Positions 1 through 12,624 are shown, counted from the first letter of the stretch. The stretch is DNA of 64,000 nucleotides from Prinia subflava (GCF_021018805.1 NC_086247.1:1813501-1877500), one strand, 5' to 3'. Made by a program: numbers and translations. The notes: generated from the letters alone by a model not told the origin.

Positions 1-584
1 AGAATAATTGAATACCCTTGTTACTCATGTGTTCACAACCCTCCCATTGTTGTAATTGGGTCACTCCAGGGCTCAGATGAAATCAGGTTTAAAAAAAAAA
101 AACATATTCAAATGGGTAAAAGGGAAATCATGACATCAAACCTCAGCAGAAAGTGCTTGTTAACAATTTAATAAACAGCCTCTGTGCCATGCTGCTACCC
201 AGTACTTAGATAAGGATGTAAGAAATTAATTTTTGGATCAGAATTCTGTTCTTCTAGCACAGGATTCCCTGTCCAGCACAGAAATTTGGAATTAGGGGGG
301 TGAAAAACCCTTTTTGCAGTTTATTCCCATGCACCCACAGCTGTTGTATTAGAAAGGTAGAGGGAACAGTTCTGCCAATTCCCCTTTAGGTCTGTTTTCA
401 GCTTCTTTTGCCCTTATATTTTGTTGTCTGACTCCAGTGCTGTGGACAGCAGAGAGTCCCATGTTCTGTCTGTTGGATTCAGAAGCAATCTGGCTTTTTT
501 CTGTTCTCAATTTCGTTGCAAACCAGTCCCCATTTGGTTATCCCACCCCCTTCATGATTTTTGAAGCCTCAACCTCATCCTCCA
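1..584. other. Unassigned, AT-rich
   Basis: No gene, known repeat or motif cluster recognised; one A12 run near 91. Confidence 0.5.
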
Positions 585-905
585 CTTCCCCAGATTTCTT
601 CTCTCCAAACTGAGGAGCCTCTGCAGCCTTTTCAGTCTCTCCTCTAAAGGCAGATACTCCATATTCCTGATTATTTTACTTTATCTGGACTTTCTTTTAT
701 CTCACCTGGGTCTGTTTTGAGAGAAAGAACAGAACTGCACAGACAACTCAATATGAGAGGCCACAAAAATTCTGTGTAACAGCAAAACCCCTCCCTCTGT
801 CTGCTTTCCAAAAACCTCCTTGGTGCTTCCCAGCTTTTTGCCAGCACTTTTGGCTGCTGTGGCACACAAAGCCAGGGACTTCAGGGTGCCCCCAGTGAAA
901 CCCCG
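585..905 (-). mobile_element. Old CR1/L3-like LINE fragment
   Basis: Reads like a strongly decayed antisense CR1 body segment: the motifs around 600-660 (CTCCAAACTGAGGAGCC, CAGTCTCTCCTC) and 735-770 (AACAGAACTGCACAGACA) follow the usual order. Boundaries are vague. Confidence 0.4.
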
Positions 906-1683
906 GGATGTCTTTCCTGAGTTTCCACAGACACTTCGGAGCACAGCAGCAGGAATGGTTTAGATTGCATTTCCACGGACACAAAATGTTTATTTGCAGT
1001 CTCTTGGAGCAGGTTATTTGGAAATCCATCCAGTCTGGGCTCAACTTTCCTATTTGTTTAATTCAAATCCCTGTGAGGTTCCTCTGGAGCTCCACCTGGA
1101 ATTTTATCCCACGTCTCTGTATCTCAAGAAGCAACCACTCAATCCTATTTTTTAATTTAAACTCTCTGGAGAAGGAATGGAACCTCTTCTCCAATCCTGT
1201 AGCATGTTATATTTTTAAATGTTCCTTTTTGAAAGAATTTTTGGAAGGGATTTTGGCTTTTTGAAAGTCCAAACTGGGTTTCCAGCAGACTCTTGCTGAA
1301 CTGCTGCTCATCTGCCTTTACAGAGCCACATTGGCTCTGTCCCAAAAATCCATATTTGCCATGAACTCATTCTTTCCTATAGAATACAGATTTTCCAGGG
1401 AACCAGGCAGTAATTTCCAAGGCATAAAGTGTGTAATGTTTATTATCCTATATTTTGTAGATGGGAATCAGATCAGTTGTTTCAACCTCTGGGAACTGTG
1501 GCCATGAGTAATGTGAAGTTTTATATCTCAGCCAAAATTTTATATGTGGGTTCCGTCAAGATTCCAGTCCTGGGGAATACTTTGGCACTGAGCTGGTTTG
1601 TTTAATTTTTGGGTATCAGGAATTAACAGGTAATTATAGGTGAGAAAGTGGGATTGATACAGATATTTTTGGTATGAAGGCAA

Positions 1684-1918
1684 GAAGTTGTTTAAGGAGA
1701 GGTTTGGGTTGGATATTAGGAAAAGGTTTTTCATCCAGAGGGTGTTTGGGCTCTGGAACAGGATCCCAGGGAATGGTCACAGTCCAGAACCAGAGCTCCA
1801 GGAGAATTTGGACAACGCTCCAGGCACAGGATGGGATTGCTGGGATGCCCTGGGGAGGGCCAGGAGTTTGATTCATCCTTGTGAGTCCCTTCCAATCCAG
1901 AATGTTCCATAATTCTGT
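1684..1918 (+). mobile_element. CR1 LINE 3' end, older subfamily
   Basis: Sense-strand CR1 3' end: GGTTGGATATTAGGAAAAGG through GAGTCCCTTCCAATCC to a terminal ATTCTGTGA. The TTTGGACAACGCTCCAGGCACA segment marks an older CR1 subfamily. Confidence 0.8.
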
Positions 1919-2612
1919 GATTTTTCAGTATTTTCTGGGCTGCTCAGCAAGCTTGAATGCAGCAGGACCCTCTGTTCTTAAACTGAGTATCAGTGAATCA
2001 AATCTTTGCTAGACAATCATAAAACTGATCATAAATTCATTTAGAGCAAACATGAGTCTTTCTGTTTTTCATTTCAGCACCCAACAGTTCCAAATAAAGA
2101 TAAATTCTTTATCAGGCATAAAAATCTTTACATAATTAGGCTGAATTTAGAGACGTTTTCACCCAAAACTGCAAACCATTAATGTGGGAATATGTTTAAA
2201 TGTCAGGGTATTTCCCCTTTATATTTTCTAAATGAAAAGTTTCGCTTTGGAAATGCCAAATCCCTTTGTTTTGACATTTTTCTAAGTTAGACCTTTTCAC
2301 CCTTCATTTCAAAACAGCTGTTTTTAATTTTGAAAAATGGACTTTGGTATAAAGTAAATGGTTGGTTTTTTTATAGGTGGACTAACTTGAAGAAGCACTT
2401 GTGAGTCAAAAGAAGGAGTTTAGCTCTATCTCAGGTGCTGTTTAACCATTTTTCCCCCCTGGGAGAGAGCAGAGGTAATGGAGGGGATTTTTTTTTCCCC
2501 ACAATGATTTTTATTTCAGTTCTCAACTGCATCCATTGCCCTGTTCCATCTGCAATACCCAGGAAGCAGAGTTTGAGAGAAATCCCTCTGGAAAACTCAT
2601 GGAATGGAATAA

Positions 2613-2812
2613 GCACAGAATCCCGGAATAGTTTGGGTTGGAAGGGACCTAAAAATCATCGAGTTCCACCCCTCTGCCATGGGCAGGGACACCTCCCACC
2701 ATCCCAGGTTGCTCCAAGCCCCATCCAGCCCAGCCTGGAATATTCCAGGGATGGAGCAGCCACAGCTTCTCTGGGCAACCTCTGCCAGGGCCTCACCTCC
2801 TGAGGTGACCCA
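2613..2812 (-). mobile_element. CR1 LINE 3' end
   Basis: Antisense CR1: CACAGAATCCCGGAATAG, GGTTGGAAGGGACC, GGGCAGGGACACC, ending in CTCTGCCAGGGCCTCACC. The element is truncated at its 5' side. Confidence 0.9.
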
Positions 2813-2889
2813 ACACTGCTCAGTGTAATCCTTGCTCCTCTCCAAGAGGAGAATTCTACCCAAAAGCCTAATTAGTGGCTCCAGGCTTC

Positions 2890-3630
2890 CCTCAGGGTTG
2901 CTTTTCCCCGAGATTCTCTTTGGGGTTGCTGTTCCCCGAGGTAATAAGGTTTTTCGTCTTCTCGTTGCCCTAAGTGTTTCACACCGGAGCCAGAGGTGAC
3001 AAGATGAGTCTGCCAGTTCGTGTTTCCAAGGTTGTTTATTCTTCATTATCTCAGTTCTTTCTCCGCTCTGCCAGGCCTCCCTGGCAGGGAACCTCATCTT
3101 AGTTCTTTCTCAGCTCTGCAGGGCGTCCCCAGCAGAGCAGGACACGCGGCAGGACTGGGGTAGATCAGAGGGTCCCGGACCTTTTGTACCATTTCCCTGG
3201 TCCAACCACCGTCCACAATGAACTTTTTATTTACAAAATCTTACCAATACTTACTACCTATGTTAACATCTCATTTCTACTCTAAACCAATCCTTGTGAT
3301 ACAACTCAGCAGAAAATGGGGGACGAGAACAAGAACAAGGAGGACAGGACCACTCCTCAATTCCTCCATCTTGCCTCTTCAACCCCATATACTAAAAATC
3401 CTAGATTCTACATTTACATTCTATGATAAACTAACTTCTACTTATTTTGAATTCTCTCAGCTTGTGATTCTTCATGCAGTGTGGGCATTCACTCCCGTGG
3501 CCAGGGATCAGAGGCAGCGTCCTCCTGGGCTCTGTGTGAGGCTGGCTGAGCCCCTTGTACAGATCCCAGACCCCCCTGTCCGGTCTCCAAACCCTCCAGG
3601 GTGGCCAGAGGGATGTCCTGGACTCCGACA
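2890..3630 (-). mobile_element. Solo LTR, family 1 (TGTCGG), copy 1
   Basis: A 741-bp LTR read on the - strand, starting TGTCGGAGTCC at 3630. The target duplication is GGCTTC on + at 2884-2889 and 3631-3636. On - it carries a polyadenylation signal AATAAA (complement of 3035-3040). It matches 59203-59883 throughout. The 6-bp duplication suggests a class II (ERVK-like) element. No internal region is present, so it is a solo LTR left by recombination. The 3' end is CTGAGG rather than the usual CA. Confidence 0.9.
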
Positions 3631-3789
3631 GGCTTCTATACAACAATTATCAGGGCTGGAGGAGCTGCCAGAACCTTCCCTTCTCACCTACTCCCGTTTC
3701 CGGACCTCTGTCAGAGCAGGTGCACTGCTGGGAGCTGATGCAGATCCCATTGTGGAGCCAGATCACCCTCTTAATTTCCTCTCTCTGAA

Positions 3790-3985
3790 TCACTCATCTG
3801 ACGACTGCTAATCACCAGGTTAATTACCTGTTGAGGTGCACAGGTAGCAACAGCAGCTCCTTTTGCATCATCCCTCCGTTTCCTCTTCCTCTGCTCCCGT
3901 CAGCTCCTGGCAGAGTGGGGGGTGCACACTAATTGGCAGCGCCTCTCTAATTGTATTTTAACAATCACACGCCTCCCACTCCCAC
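3790..3985. other. Unique sequence with homeodomain-type motifs
   Basis: Contains TTAATTA, two CTAATTG sites, TAATCACC and E-box-like CAGGTAG within 200 bases. It resembles a conserved noncoding element but conservation cannot be tested here. Confidence 0.3.
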
Positions 3986-4416
3986 CTCACTTCCAGAGGC
4001 ATCCTGCTCCATTTCTGGGGGGATGGACCCTGATTCCAAACCCTGATTCCAAACCTTCTCCTCGGTGGTGAGTCACAGAGCAGGAAGGGCTGGGAGGAGA
4101 AGGGGTGATTTGCTTCTCTTTGCCTTCAGTGAAAGGATGAAACAACAAAGGAATTGCTGAAAGATGTAATTAATTGCAGGCGTGTGTTGTCAGGGAGAGG
4201 TGGTTTTGTTTGGATGTTTTGCTGGAAAGCACAGGCTGTGGAAGTACAAACCTCTGGCAATCCCTGGCGGAATAAACTTCCTGCAGTGCCTTCAAAAGGG
4301 AGGATTCAGAGCAGTTGGAAAGGCAGGCAAAGGAGCCCAGGGCTGGGTTTCTGTCACCTGATCTCAGATCTCGGCTCCCCACACTGATCTCCTTTATTTT
4401 AATAATTAGAGAGTTG

Positions 4417-4780
4417 ATTTGTTCAGCCTGGAGAAGAGAAGGCTCCAGGGAGAACTTACAGCTCCTTCCAGTGCCTAAAGAGGTGGAGGGGGACTCGGAA
4501 AAAGATCTGGAATGCCAGGACACAGGGAATGGCCTCCTACTGGCAGAGGGCAGGGTCAGATTGGATATTAGGGATAAATCCTTCCCTGTGACAGCAAACT
4601 GGACACTGGCACAGGTTTCCCAGAGAAGCTGTGACTGCCCCATCCCTTGAAAGTGTCCAAGGCCAGGTTGGATGGGGCTTGGAGCAACCTGGGACAGTGG
4701 GAGGGGTCCCTGCCCATGGCAGGGGGTGGGACTGGATGGTCTGTAGGGTTCCTTTCAATTCAAACCATTCCATGGAAATG
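4417..4780 (+). mobile_element. CR1 LINE 3' part
   Basis: Sense CR1 from TTCAGCCTGGAGAAGAGAAG through the ATTGGATATTAGGG block to ACCATTCCATGGA. Confidence 0.9.
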
Positions 4781-4947
4781 AAGAACCTCCAGGGAGCCTC
4801 ATCCGAGGGTAGGATGCTGTTTGTCCCACCTTGTGCAGGTGTAGGGTGGAGATTACATCCCAAACTCCAGCAATCCCATTGCTTTGCTCTCCAGAGGTGG
4901 AGCAAGGAACCTCCAGTGGTGTTTCCCATCAGAAACACCCCTCCTCA

Positions 4948-5050
4948 ATCATAGAAACACAAAATCTCTGAATTGTGGAACAGCCTGAGCTGGGAGGGAC
5001 CCACGAGGATCATCAAATTCTCATTTCTTCCCCTGAGCAGCACCAGACAA
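4948..5050 (-). mobile_element. CR1 LINE 3' end fragment
   Basis: Antisense 3' end of the older CR1 type: AATCATAGAAACACAAAATC, CCTGAGCTGGGAGGGACCC, AGGATCATCAA. Confidence 0.6.
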
Positions 5051-6397
5051 ACCCACTGCTGGTTTCCTGAAAAAAATACCCCTGGAGCTCAGGATCACTG
5101 TGGATCCTCTGACAGCAAACCAGGGTAAAGGAATGACCCACCTCACACCTCTTTCTATTCTCCAAACCACAGGCTTCACTGAAATTAGGAGTATTTTAAT
5201 AATTCTTCCTCCTGACAAACGATATTGAAATTATCTGCTGGCTGTATAATTTGTTAGGGAAGAACACAGGAAAAGGAAGAAAGAACAAATGGAATACGAG
5301 GCACTAAAACCACGTCAGGTGATAATGAATAGTTTAAGTTTAGTTTTGTTTGGATTTCATAAAGAAATAGCAAACAGAGAAAGGTTTTCTTTGAAGTGCC
5401 TGATGGTTTACCTTTCTCAGTGGGATTTAATTCAATGTTATGCCATTAATTTTGTCTTAATTTTTAAATTAACCCCTGTTATTTCCCTTGAAAAATGAAT
5501 GGAACTGAAAGAAGTAGCATTGACAGAACGTCATGAAAATCACTTTCATTCCACTTCTTTTTTCTCGTGTTTCCACAGTAAAAAGATGGGAAGTGTGAAG
5601 TTAAAAAGTGAGAGATCCAACCTCTTAAAGAGAAGTGAAAATGTTCATCTTTTTAAAAGTCAAAACAAGCCGCAAAACTCTTCATTAAGTTGCTGGTTGG
5701 AATGTTTTTCATAACAACATTGAAAATGCCACTGAAACGGGTGTGATTTATCTGAATGTTTACATTTTAATGGAATTTGCTGCTTTTTTTTTATGGTAAA
5801 AAAAAAAAATTAATCCCGTGGTTTTCCATTAGCAAGTGTAATACTAAAGACTAAACTCTCCTGAAATCCAGGAGTGGGAGTGGAACAGTCTGCTCTGGAG
5901 AAGATTTTACACGTTGAAGGGGGAATTATGAGGCATTCCTCAGTTTACACCATCTGCAGAATGTGGTTGCTTCTCATACTTTGCTGACAAAATAAGACTT
6001 GCTATAAATCTGGAAGAAGATAAAATGGCATAAAAAAAAATTACCTTTTCTATTTTTTTTTTCTACAGGAAATTGGAAGGGAGAAAAGCAGCCAAAACCA
6101 GACATGTGTTAGACAAAAAATAGATATTTCACTCAGAAGATGCTGAGGAAAAACAAGTCTGTCAGCAGGGTTATGTCACCTCATGGCTGTGCGATACCAA
6201 ATACGTGAACCTGGATTTAACCAAATGTTCTCAAAGAGACCAAAGTCAAGAAGAGTCTAAACATTTTATTTTTAACTTTTTAAGATTATTTATTCTTTAC
6301 ATTCTGTTGCTGAGATGAGAAACGAAGAGGGAAAGAAAAGAGGAATAACATTCACGTTACACACCCAAGCTCCATCTGACAGTAACTGAAAGGATTG
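5051..6397. other. Unassigned, AT-rich, no repeats seen
   Basis: Only short A/T runs (5785-5810, 6032-6062). No open frame of note. Confidence 0.5.
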
Positions 6398-6615
6398 CAG
6401 CTGCTGGAAATCAGGGGGAATTTCTCCATCAGGAGGAATTTCTGCATGGAAAGGGTGGTCAGGCACTGGAATGGGATGCTCAGGGAGGTTTCCAAGGAAT
6501 TACTGAACGTGGCAATCAGTGCTCTGCGCTGGTGACAGGGTGGGGATCAGGCACAGCTTGGACTTGATGGTTTGGAAATTCTTTTCCAGCCTCACGGACT
6601 CTGATGCTGTGAATT
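6398..6615 (+). mobile_element. CR1 LINE 3' end
   Basis: Sense CR1 with GGTCAGGCACTGGAATGGG, CAGGGAGGTTTCCAAGG and a weak terminal ATGCTGTGAA. Confidence 0.72.
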
Positions 6616-6764
6616 ATCCAAAGAGAGAGGCATTTAGCAGGGAAGTTAATTAAGCTGAGGAGACAGTTTAGCATTAAATGCATCATTAATAATTCAGTTT
6701 TGTGTTCTACATTTTTTGCAACAAGTCCCCATGATGGGAATCGTCGAGTGCCTGAGCTGTGAGA

Positions 6765-7050
6765 CTTTGAAACCATTCCAAGGGTCTGGAGTGGCAGGAA
6801 AGGGGGAATGGCTTCCCACTGAGAGAAGGTTGAGACGGGATTTTGGGAAGAAATTCTTCCCTGGGAGGGTGGTGAGGCCCTGGCAAAGGTTTCCCGGAGA
6901 AGCTGTGGCTGCCCCATCCCTGGAAGTGTTCCAGGTCAGGTTGGACGGGGTTTGGAGCAACCTGGGACAGTGGAAGGTGCCCCTGCCCATGGCAGGGGTT
7001 TGGAGTTGGATGAACTTTTAGGTTTCTTCCAACCATTTTAGGATTCTGCA
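6765..7050 (+). mobile_element. CR1 LINE 3' end
   Basis: Sense CR1: GGAAGAAATTCTTCCCTGGG, GCTGTGGCTGCCCCATCCC, GGTTTCTTCCAACC. Its translated frames are CR1 debris. Confidence 0.9.
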
Positions 7051-7423
7051 CCTCTCTCTAGTGTTAAAGCTGCTTTGAGTCACCTGGCACACGAGGAATC
7101 CTTCACAAAAGTTTGTGGGTGATCACAAACATAATCCAGAGGTGCTGCCTTTCCCTTCCTGATTCATGAGGTCTCCACCTTCAGTTCTCTGCTCCAGTTC
7201 TAAAGGCCAAAAAGCAAAGCAGAATAATTTTGTTGGTTTTTTCTTCCTCTCTGAGGAAACTCCATCTTCCAGACCTGCTCCAGCATTGTCACTGTCATGT
7301 CAATGCTGAAAAATACATAACTGGCGTTTTTAATTGATAATAGTTTATCTGACGGATCCTTTTGTGTGGAATATTTATTAGAGACATGGACCATCCATGC
7401 TGCACATTATCAGCCGTGAGAAA

Positions 7424-7480
7424 CAGGATAAACTGGGATTAACAGGGATAAACTGGGATTAACAGGGATACACTGGGCAG
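7424..7480. repeat. 20-bp tandem repeat, about 2.8 copies
   Basis: The unit CAGGGATAAACTGGGATTAA occurs nearly twice in full and is followed by a third, diverged copy. Confidence 0.9.
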
Positions 7481-7506
7481 CTGAGCTAAGGGATCTGCTG
7501 GGGTAG

Positions 7507-7650
7507 AGAATCACAGAACCACGGAGTTGTTTAGGCTGGGAAAGATCCCCAAGATCATCAAATCCAACCATTCCCCAGCCCTGCCAGCTCCCCCAATAAC
7601 CAATGTTCCCACATCTACGCTGCTTTAAGCACCTTCAGGATGATGATTCA
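7507..7650 (-). mobile_element. CR1 LINE 3' end, older subfamily
   Basis: Antisense CR1: AGAATCACAGAACCACGG, AAGATCATCAAATCCAACCA, CCCACATCTACGC. Confidence 0.75.
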
Positions 7651-9519
7651 ACTTTTCCCTGGGCTCAGTCCCAATCCATCCAAATCCAAACATTATTGGC
7701 AGACCTGGGGCTTGAACTGGTGTCACTGGAAGCTGATGCTGTTGGGGACGTCCTTTCCCCACAAACCCTGAGGGCAGAAAATGCTCAGTTCCACTTTGGA
7801 ACACAAAAAGGGAATTCTGCTGCCACCTCTGCTGTGCTTTTCTTCTTAGCATGAAGTTCCTGGAGTCTTCAGCTCAGACCTCCACAGAAAAGGAAACAAG
7901 GGGAGGGGGAAAAGGTTGGGGTTTTTCCTTCTCTCCCCCATTTCAGAAGCAGGTAAAGGTACCCATTTCTTCAAAATATCGAACCACATTTTGGTGTTTT
8001 ATGGGAACGTGTTGGCTGGAGCTGTAATTCATTCAGATAAATCCATTTGCAATGGAAAATGAGATCCAGAAGTGAAAAAATATTCTCCTGCTTTATATTG
8101 GTTGTTAAGAAATTTCGGGAGAGTTGCTGCTTTCTCCACTGACTGTCAGTGCATAACCTTGGAAAAATCACAAAATAGTTCTGCATCCTTGCTGCCTATC
8201 ATTAAAATAGGGATAAAAACCTTCCTTTTTCCATATGCTTTATCTGGCTTCTTTTCCTTATTTGTAAATGCTTGGACATACCGACAGTCTTTGATTAAAT
8301 ATATATAAATAAATGGACAGTGTTTGTAATTTGTAATTTTCCTTGCAGTGTTCCATCTGGTTTTTAATTTTATTTTAGTCAGCAAGCACCACTGCAGCGA
8401 TTTCCAGTTCAGTTTTGAAGAGACACAAAGGACTGTGATGGTCACTGATCTCTAATGAGGGTGGTGCTCAGTCGAAAACAACTTTTACAGTGGAAGAAAT
8501 CAACATAATTCAGAAATTTTGCCTCCATGATAGATGCAGGTGACAACTCAGCAAATGGAAATTCCTGTCTTTGCTCACATTTGCAAAACCCTTCATTTTC
8601 TGATGAAATCAGGTTGGAAAAGCATCTCTGGAAGTGTTTTTTAGCCTTGAGTCACTAACCTGGAGATTTCAGGAGACAGGAATTTCACTGGAGAATCACT
8701 GAGATTCCTTAATCCTGCCTGAAGTTCATTATTGGGCATTTTTTTTTTCATTGATCAGGTTGTAGAAAGAGTTCTTGTATATATTGGTGTTGATGGTGGG
8801 GATTAGAGATGAGCTAAAGTTAAAAGATAAAAAAGAATGAATCCAAAGAAACCTGGGCTGGAAGTGAAATATCCCATCAGCTCTGTAAATGAGATCCATT
8901 AAAACAACAAAAATGCCAATCTTTACATTCTGAGAGGTTCTGGGCAATCAGGAAATCCATCAGAGGAGCTGCTTCCTCATCTCCTGCTGTCTTTTTCCAC
9001 ATAAAAACTCATATTTCTCTTGGCTGGGGTTGCATCCTGCCCAGCCTCACTATGCCAAGAATGAAACTTCTGAATATTTTCTCTTCTCTCTGCTAATGAA
9101 TTGCAGTTTGGCTAATTGGTCTTGTTTGTTGGATGGTAGGGGTGGTTTGTTTGAAGATTTTGTTGGATGTATCCTTTTAAATAATTATTTTCCTGTTTTT
9201 TGGCTGTGATTCTGTGTTTGGTTCATTTTTTTTGGCTGTTGTTCAGGTGGTGGCATTTCCTTCTCACGTGGATTTAGTGTCTGCTATCAATAAGCTCAGT
9301 CTCTCATGAGATATTTTCCAGTTATATTGCTTAGGAAACCAAGGACTGGGGGATAGAAAGTAGGAAAATAGAGGAAAAAAAATCAGAATGGACATGAATA
9401 AACATAACTCCACAGCTAGAGCTGAGAAAAAGAAATTCAAATACAACTGCAAGCTCAGTTGGGAGAAAGCAGAAATTTCCCTGTGACTAAGGAAACCCTT
9501 GGATGTCCAGACAGTCTGA
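7651..9519. other. Unassigned unique sequence
   Basis: No CR1, LTR or gene recognised. Short open frames have no recognisable domain. Confidence 0.5.
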
Positions 9520-9750
9520 AAATTTATATTGGGGATTGGGAAGAAATCCTTCCCTGTGAGGGTGGGGAGGCCCTGGCACAGGTTTCCCAGAGAAATTTTG
9601 GCTGCCCCATCCCTGGAAACATCCAAGGCCAGGCTGGACAGGGCTTGGAGCAACCTGGGACAGCGGGAGATGCTCCTGCCCATGGCAGGGGGGTGGAACT
9701 CGATGATCTTCCAGTTCCCTTCCAACCCAAACCATCCTGGAATTTTATGA
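9520..9750 (+). mobile_element. CR1 LINE 3' end
   Basis: Sense CR1: GGGAAGAAATCCTTCCCTG through GATGATCTTCCAGTTCCC to CCAACCCAAACCATCC. Confidence 0.9.
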
Positions 9751-10894
9751 AATAAATCCCACAAGTGTGAAAAATCCCATTGCATGAGAGGGAAGAGAGG
9801 AAGCTGTCGATAAGGAGGTTTCCTAGTTGTGGACAAAATCTCAATTTTACTGTGCAATGTCCACTGACCTGTGAGTTTAGGGGAACAAATCACCACTGTT
9901 ATTATTAAAATGGCATCTTTCCCTTGTGCCTCACAGAAATTAAAGCATCAACGGGTGATGAAAATCTCAGCGTGATCTTCCACTGAGGAATGACCGAACC
10001 AGCAAAAAAAAAGGGAGCAGGGAACTGATGGGGAATTGATTCTGGATGGGAAGTCTGCTGTTCCCCCTCATCTCGAGTGAGGAGAAACTCAGTCCCCAAT
10101 GATTCCAGCCCAGCATTTTAAGCCAAACTTGCTTGCTTTCAAAAGGATTTGTGCACTTGTTGCCCTATTAACCCAGCCCAATGTGATCCATGCAAATTTG
10201 CAGGCAGAGGGACCCTTTCACGAGGCTGCCATTGCTGGAGGGTTGTTATTCCCTTCAGTGCTGTTTTTCTTCATCCCAATCCAGTGCCAGAGCTTTGCCA
10301 GGCATCTTCAGAACTTCTCAGAGCTGTTGTTTACCACTGGAATGTTCCATCGTGGCATTTTTCCCTGGGAGCACCCTGGGAGGCAGCTGGTTGCCAACAG
10401 TAACAAAACAACCGAAAAACCTTCTAGTAAAACTGAAAAATCTTCAGTCTGTTCTCCGGGAGCTGAGGTTGTTCCCTCTTTGTAAAAGGAGCTGATGCTG
10501 TCCTCAGGAAAGTTTTGTAACACTTTCCTCAGGATAAGGATGTGTGGCAGAAAATGATCTGAGGTGGGTTTGATGTTCATATTTGTGAGTTTCTTAAGGT
10601 CACAAAGGGACCTGGTTCAGGATGCAGCTGAACTTGAACTGGTGGTGAAGAAAACCCCTCTTTTTCCCTCATCCTAAAGTAAAGGTTTGAATTCAATGTA
10701 AACTCATTGAATATTCCAAACCTCCACTTATACACAGACATTGCATCTTAACTCCTCTTGGCCTTTGCTGCTGGAATTCAGCAACAACTTGGGAATGAGT
10801 CTGAACTCTCAGAAGGCCCCAGTGAGGAGCATCTCTCCCCACCAACCCTTTTCTGTGGGTGTGTGGGGACACTGACCTCCAGGGGATGATGAAA
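9751..10894. other. Unassigned unique sequence
   Basis: A 128-codon open frame at 10099-10485 has no family I recognise and overlaps open frames in other phases; I do not call it. Confidence 0.5.
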
Positions 10895-11360
10895 AGGGCA
10901 GCAAGGGAGGGTCCCCAGCACAGGGAGGACCTGGAGCTGCTGGAGTGAGCCCAGAGGAGGCTCCAAGGGGATCAGAGGATGGAGCAGCTCTGCTGGGAGG
11001 GAAGGCTGGGAGAATTGGGATTGTTCTGCCTGGAAGACGAAAAGGTTTTGGGGTGACCTAACTGTGGCCTTCCAATGCCTGCAGGAAAGAAGGAGAGAAA
11101 TGTTTCCAGACAAAGGCCTGGAGTGACAGGAAAAGGGGGAATGGTTTGAAACTGAAAGAGAGTAGGGTTAGATTGGATATTGGACAGAAATCCTTCCCTG
11201 GGAGGGTGGGGGGGCCCTGGCATAGGTTTCCCAGAGAAGCTGTGGCTGCCCCATCCCTGGAAATGTTCCAGGCCAGGCTGGATGGGGCTTGGAACAACCT
11301 GGAATAGTGGAAGGTGCCGCTGCCCACAGCAGAGGGGTGGAACAAGATGAGCTTCAATGA
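10895..11360 (+). mobile_element. CR1 LINE 3' part, long fragment
   Basis: About 465 bp of sense CR1. It starts upstream of the usual truncation point (GGGTCCCCAGCACAGGGAGG), runs through GTGACCTAACTGTGGCCTTC and ends near GATGAGCTTCA without the terminal octamer. Confidence 0.9.
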
Positions 11361-11411
11361 GATACTATGGAACCAAAAAGCAGATAATTAATTAGAAGGA
11401 ACACGGACCAT

Positions 11412-11520
11412 AGAATCATGGAAAGGCTTGGCTAAAGGGACCTTAAAGAAGATCTAATCCCAACATCCCCACCACGGGCAGGGATCCACCCACGAGACCA
11501 GGCTGCTCAGGCTGGATATT
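11412..11520 (-). mobile_element. CR1 LINE 3' end
   Basis: Antisense CR1: CATAGAATCATGGAAAGGC, GGGACCTTAAAGAAGATC, AGACCAGGCTGCTC. Confidence 0.7.
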
Positions 11521-11961
11521 CATGCTCTGACTGCTGGCCTTCAGCAGAACATTGTCTTTACAAAGCAGTTCATTATTTAAGAACTGTTTCCAGTCTTTTA
11601 ACCTTCAGATCAGAAATCTGGATCCATTCACCACAGAGAAAAAGAGGATGTGGATGGTTGGATGCAATAAATTCATTAATTCCTGAGGGGCATTTTTGGC
11701 CAGGGTTTTGTTTTGCTGCCAGAACAGATAAGTTGTAAACTGATGTCCAGGGAAACTTCCTCTGCTGCTACTTGAAACAAATACGGGATGCTGATAATAA
11801 GAATCCTCATTTGATGGTGTTGGCTATCTCTCAGCTGTTTTCCTCTCAGGAGAAAGAGGAGGTTGAGATATAGGATGGATTTAATGCCAGAGTCTCCACA
11901 GAGATCTGTAACAGATCCCTGTGGGGACAGAGTCTCCTTGCTGATGGTGCACTGTCACCCC

Positions 11962-12619
11962 TGTCTTGGGTTGAAAAATGTAACCAAAAATGTGTATTCT
12001 GTTTTCATCTGTTGAAACTGGTTGGGAGATATTGTTCTTGTATCCTCTTCCACCCATCCTCCTCCGAGGGACATCCCCTGTGAATGGGCCATTGAAGGCT
12101 CTCACATGACTGATAACATCACCTCATCCCATTGGGAGATGCTCCACCCAGTGGGAGGAGCCAAAGCCTTTCCACCGGGATAAAACCAGCAATCCCAAAC
12201 ACCAATTCAGCCAGTTTTCCACTGAATCCTTGGAGGAAGACAGGACCCATCTCACCAGCACTGGACCCTTTTTTCTACAAGATCATCTCTACTCCACAGA
12301 ACAACATCTGTTACTCCAGGAGGATTTATTTGCAATTCCAACACCCTGACAGCAGGGTGTCAGGTCGTATCTCTGACTCTGTCAGGGTTTTCTAGGACTT
12401 TTGTTTGCTTGTTTGGGTTTTTTTTTCTGTACTACTGTATTTGTATTTTTTCTTTTTTTTAAATATTCCTAGTAATCAACTGTTATTCCTATTCCCATAT
12501 TTTTGCCTGAAAGCTCCTAATTGCAAAATAATTTGGAGGGAGGGAGGTTTTTTACATTCTCCATTCCAAGGGAAACTTCAGTTTTCCCTGACAGAAACCT
12601 GTCTTTCCAAACCAAGACA
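11962..12619 (+). mobile_element. Solo LTR, family 2 (TGTCTTGG...CCAAGACA), copy A
   Basis: 658 bp with perfect 8-bp inverted ends TGTCTTGG/CCAAGACA and a perfect 5-bp target duplication ACCCC (11957-11961 and 12620-12624). Promoter-like order on +: inverted CCAAT box (ATTGG near 12130), an imperfect palindrome, then GGATAAAAC near 12178. A 5-bp duplication fits an ERVL-like (class III) element. I recognise this kind of LTR from passerine genomes. Confidence 0.93.
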
Positions 12620-12624
12620 ACCCC

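Noticed and set aside
3218..3811. 197-codon frame matched by a 225-codon frame at 59170-59847 on the other strand
   Set aside because: The similarity comes from both lying antisense in the family-1 solo LTR, whose ends and target duplications are defined.
7424..7480. CRISPR-like short repeat
   Set aside because: Only about three adjacent 20-bp units without spacers, in a vertebrate genome.
12132..12395. 87-codon frame similar to frames at 22948-23166 and 16721-17080
   Set aside because: All three lie in family-2 LTRs. The shared peptide reflects shared LTR sequence.
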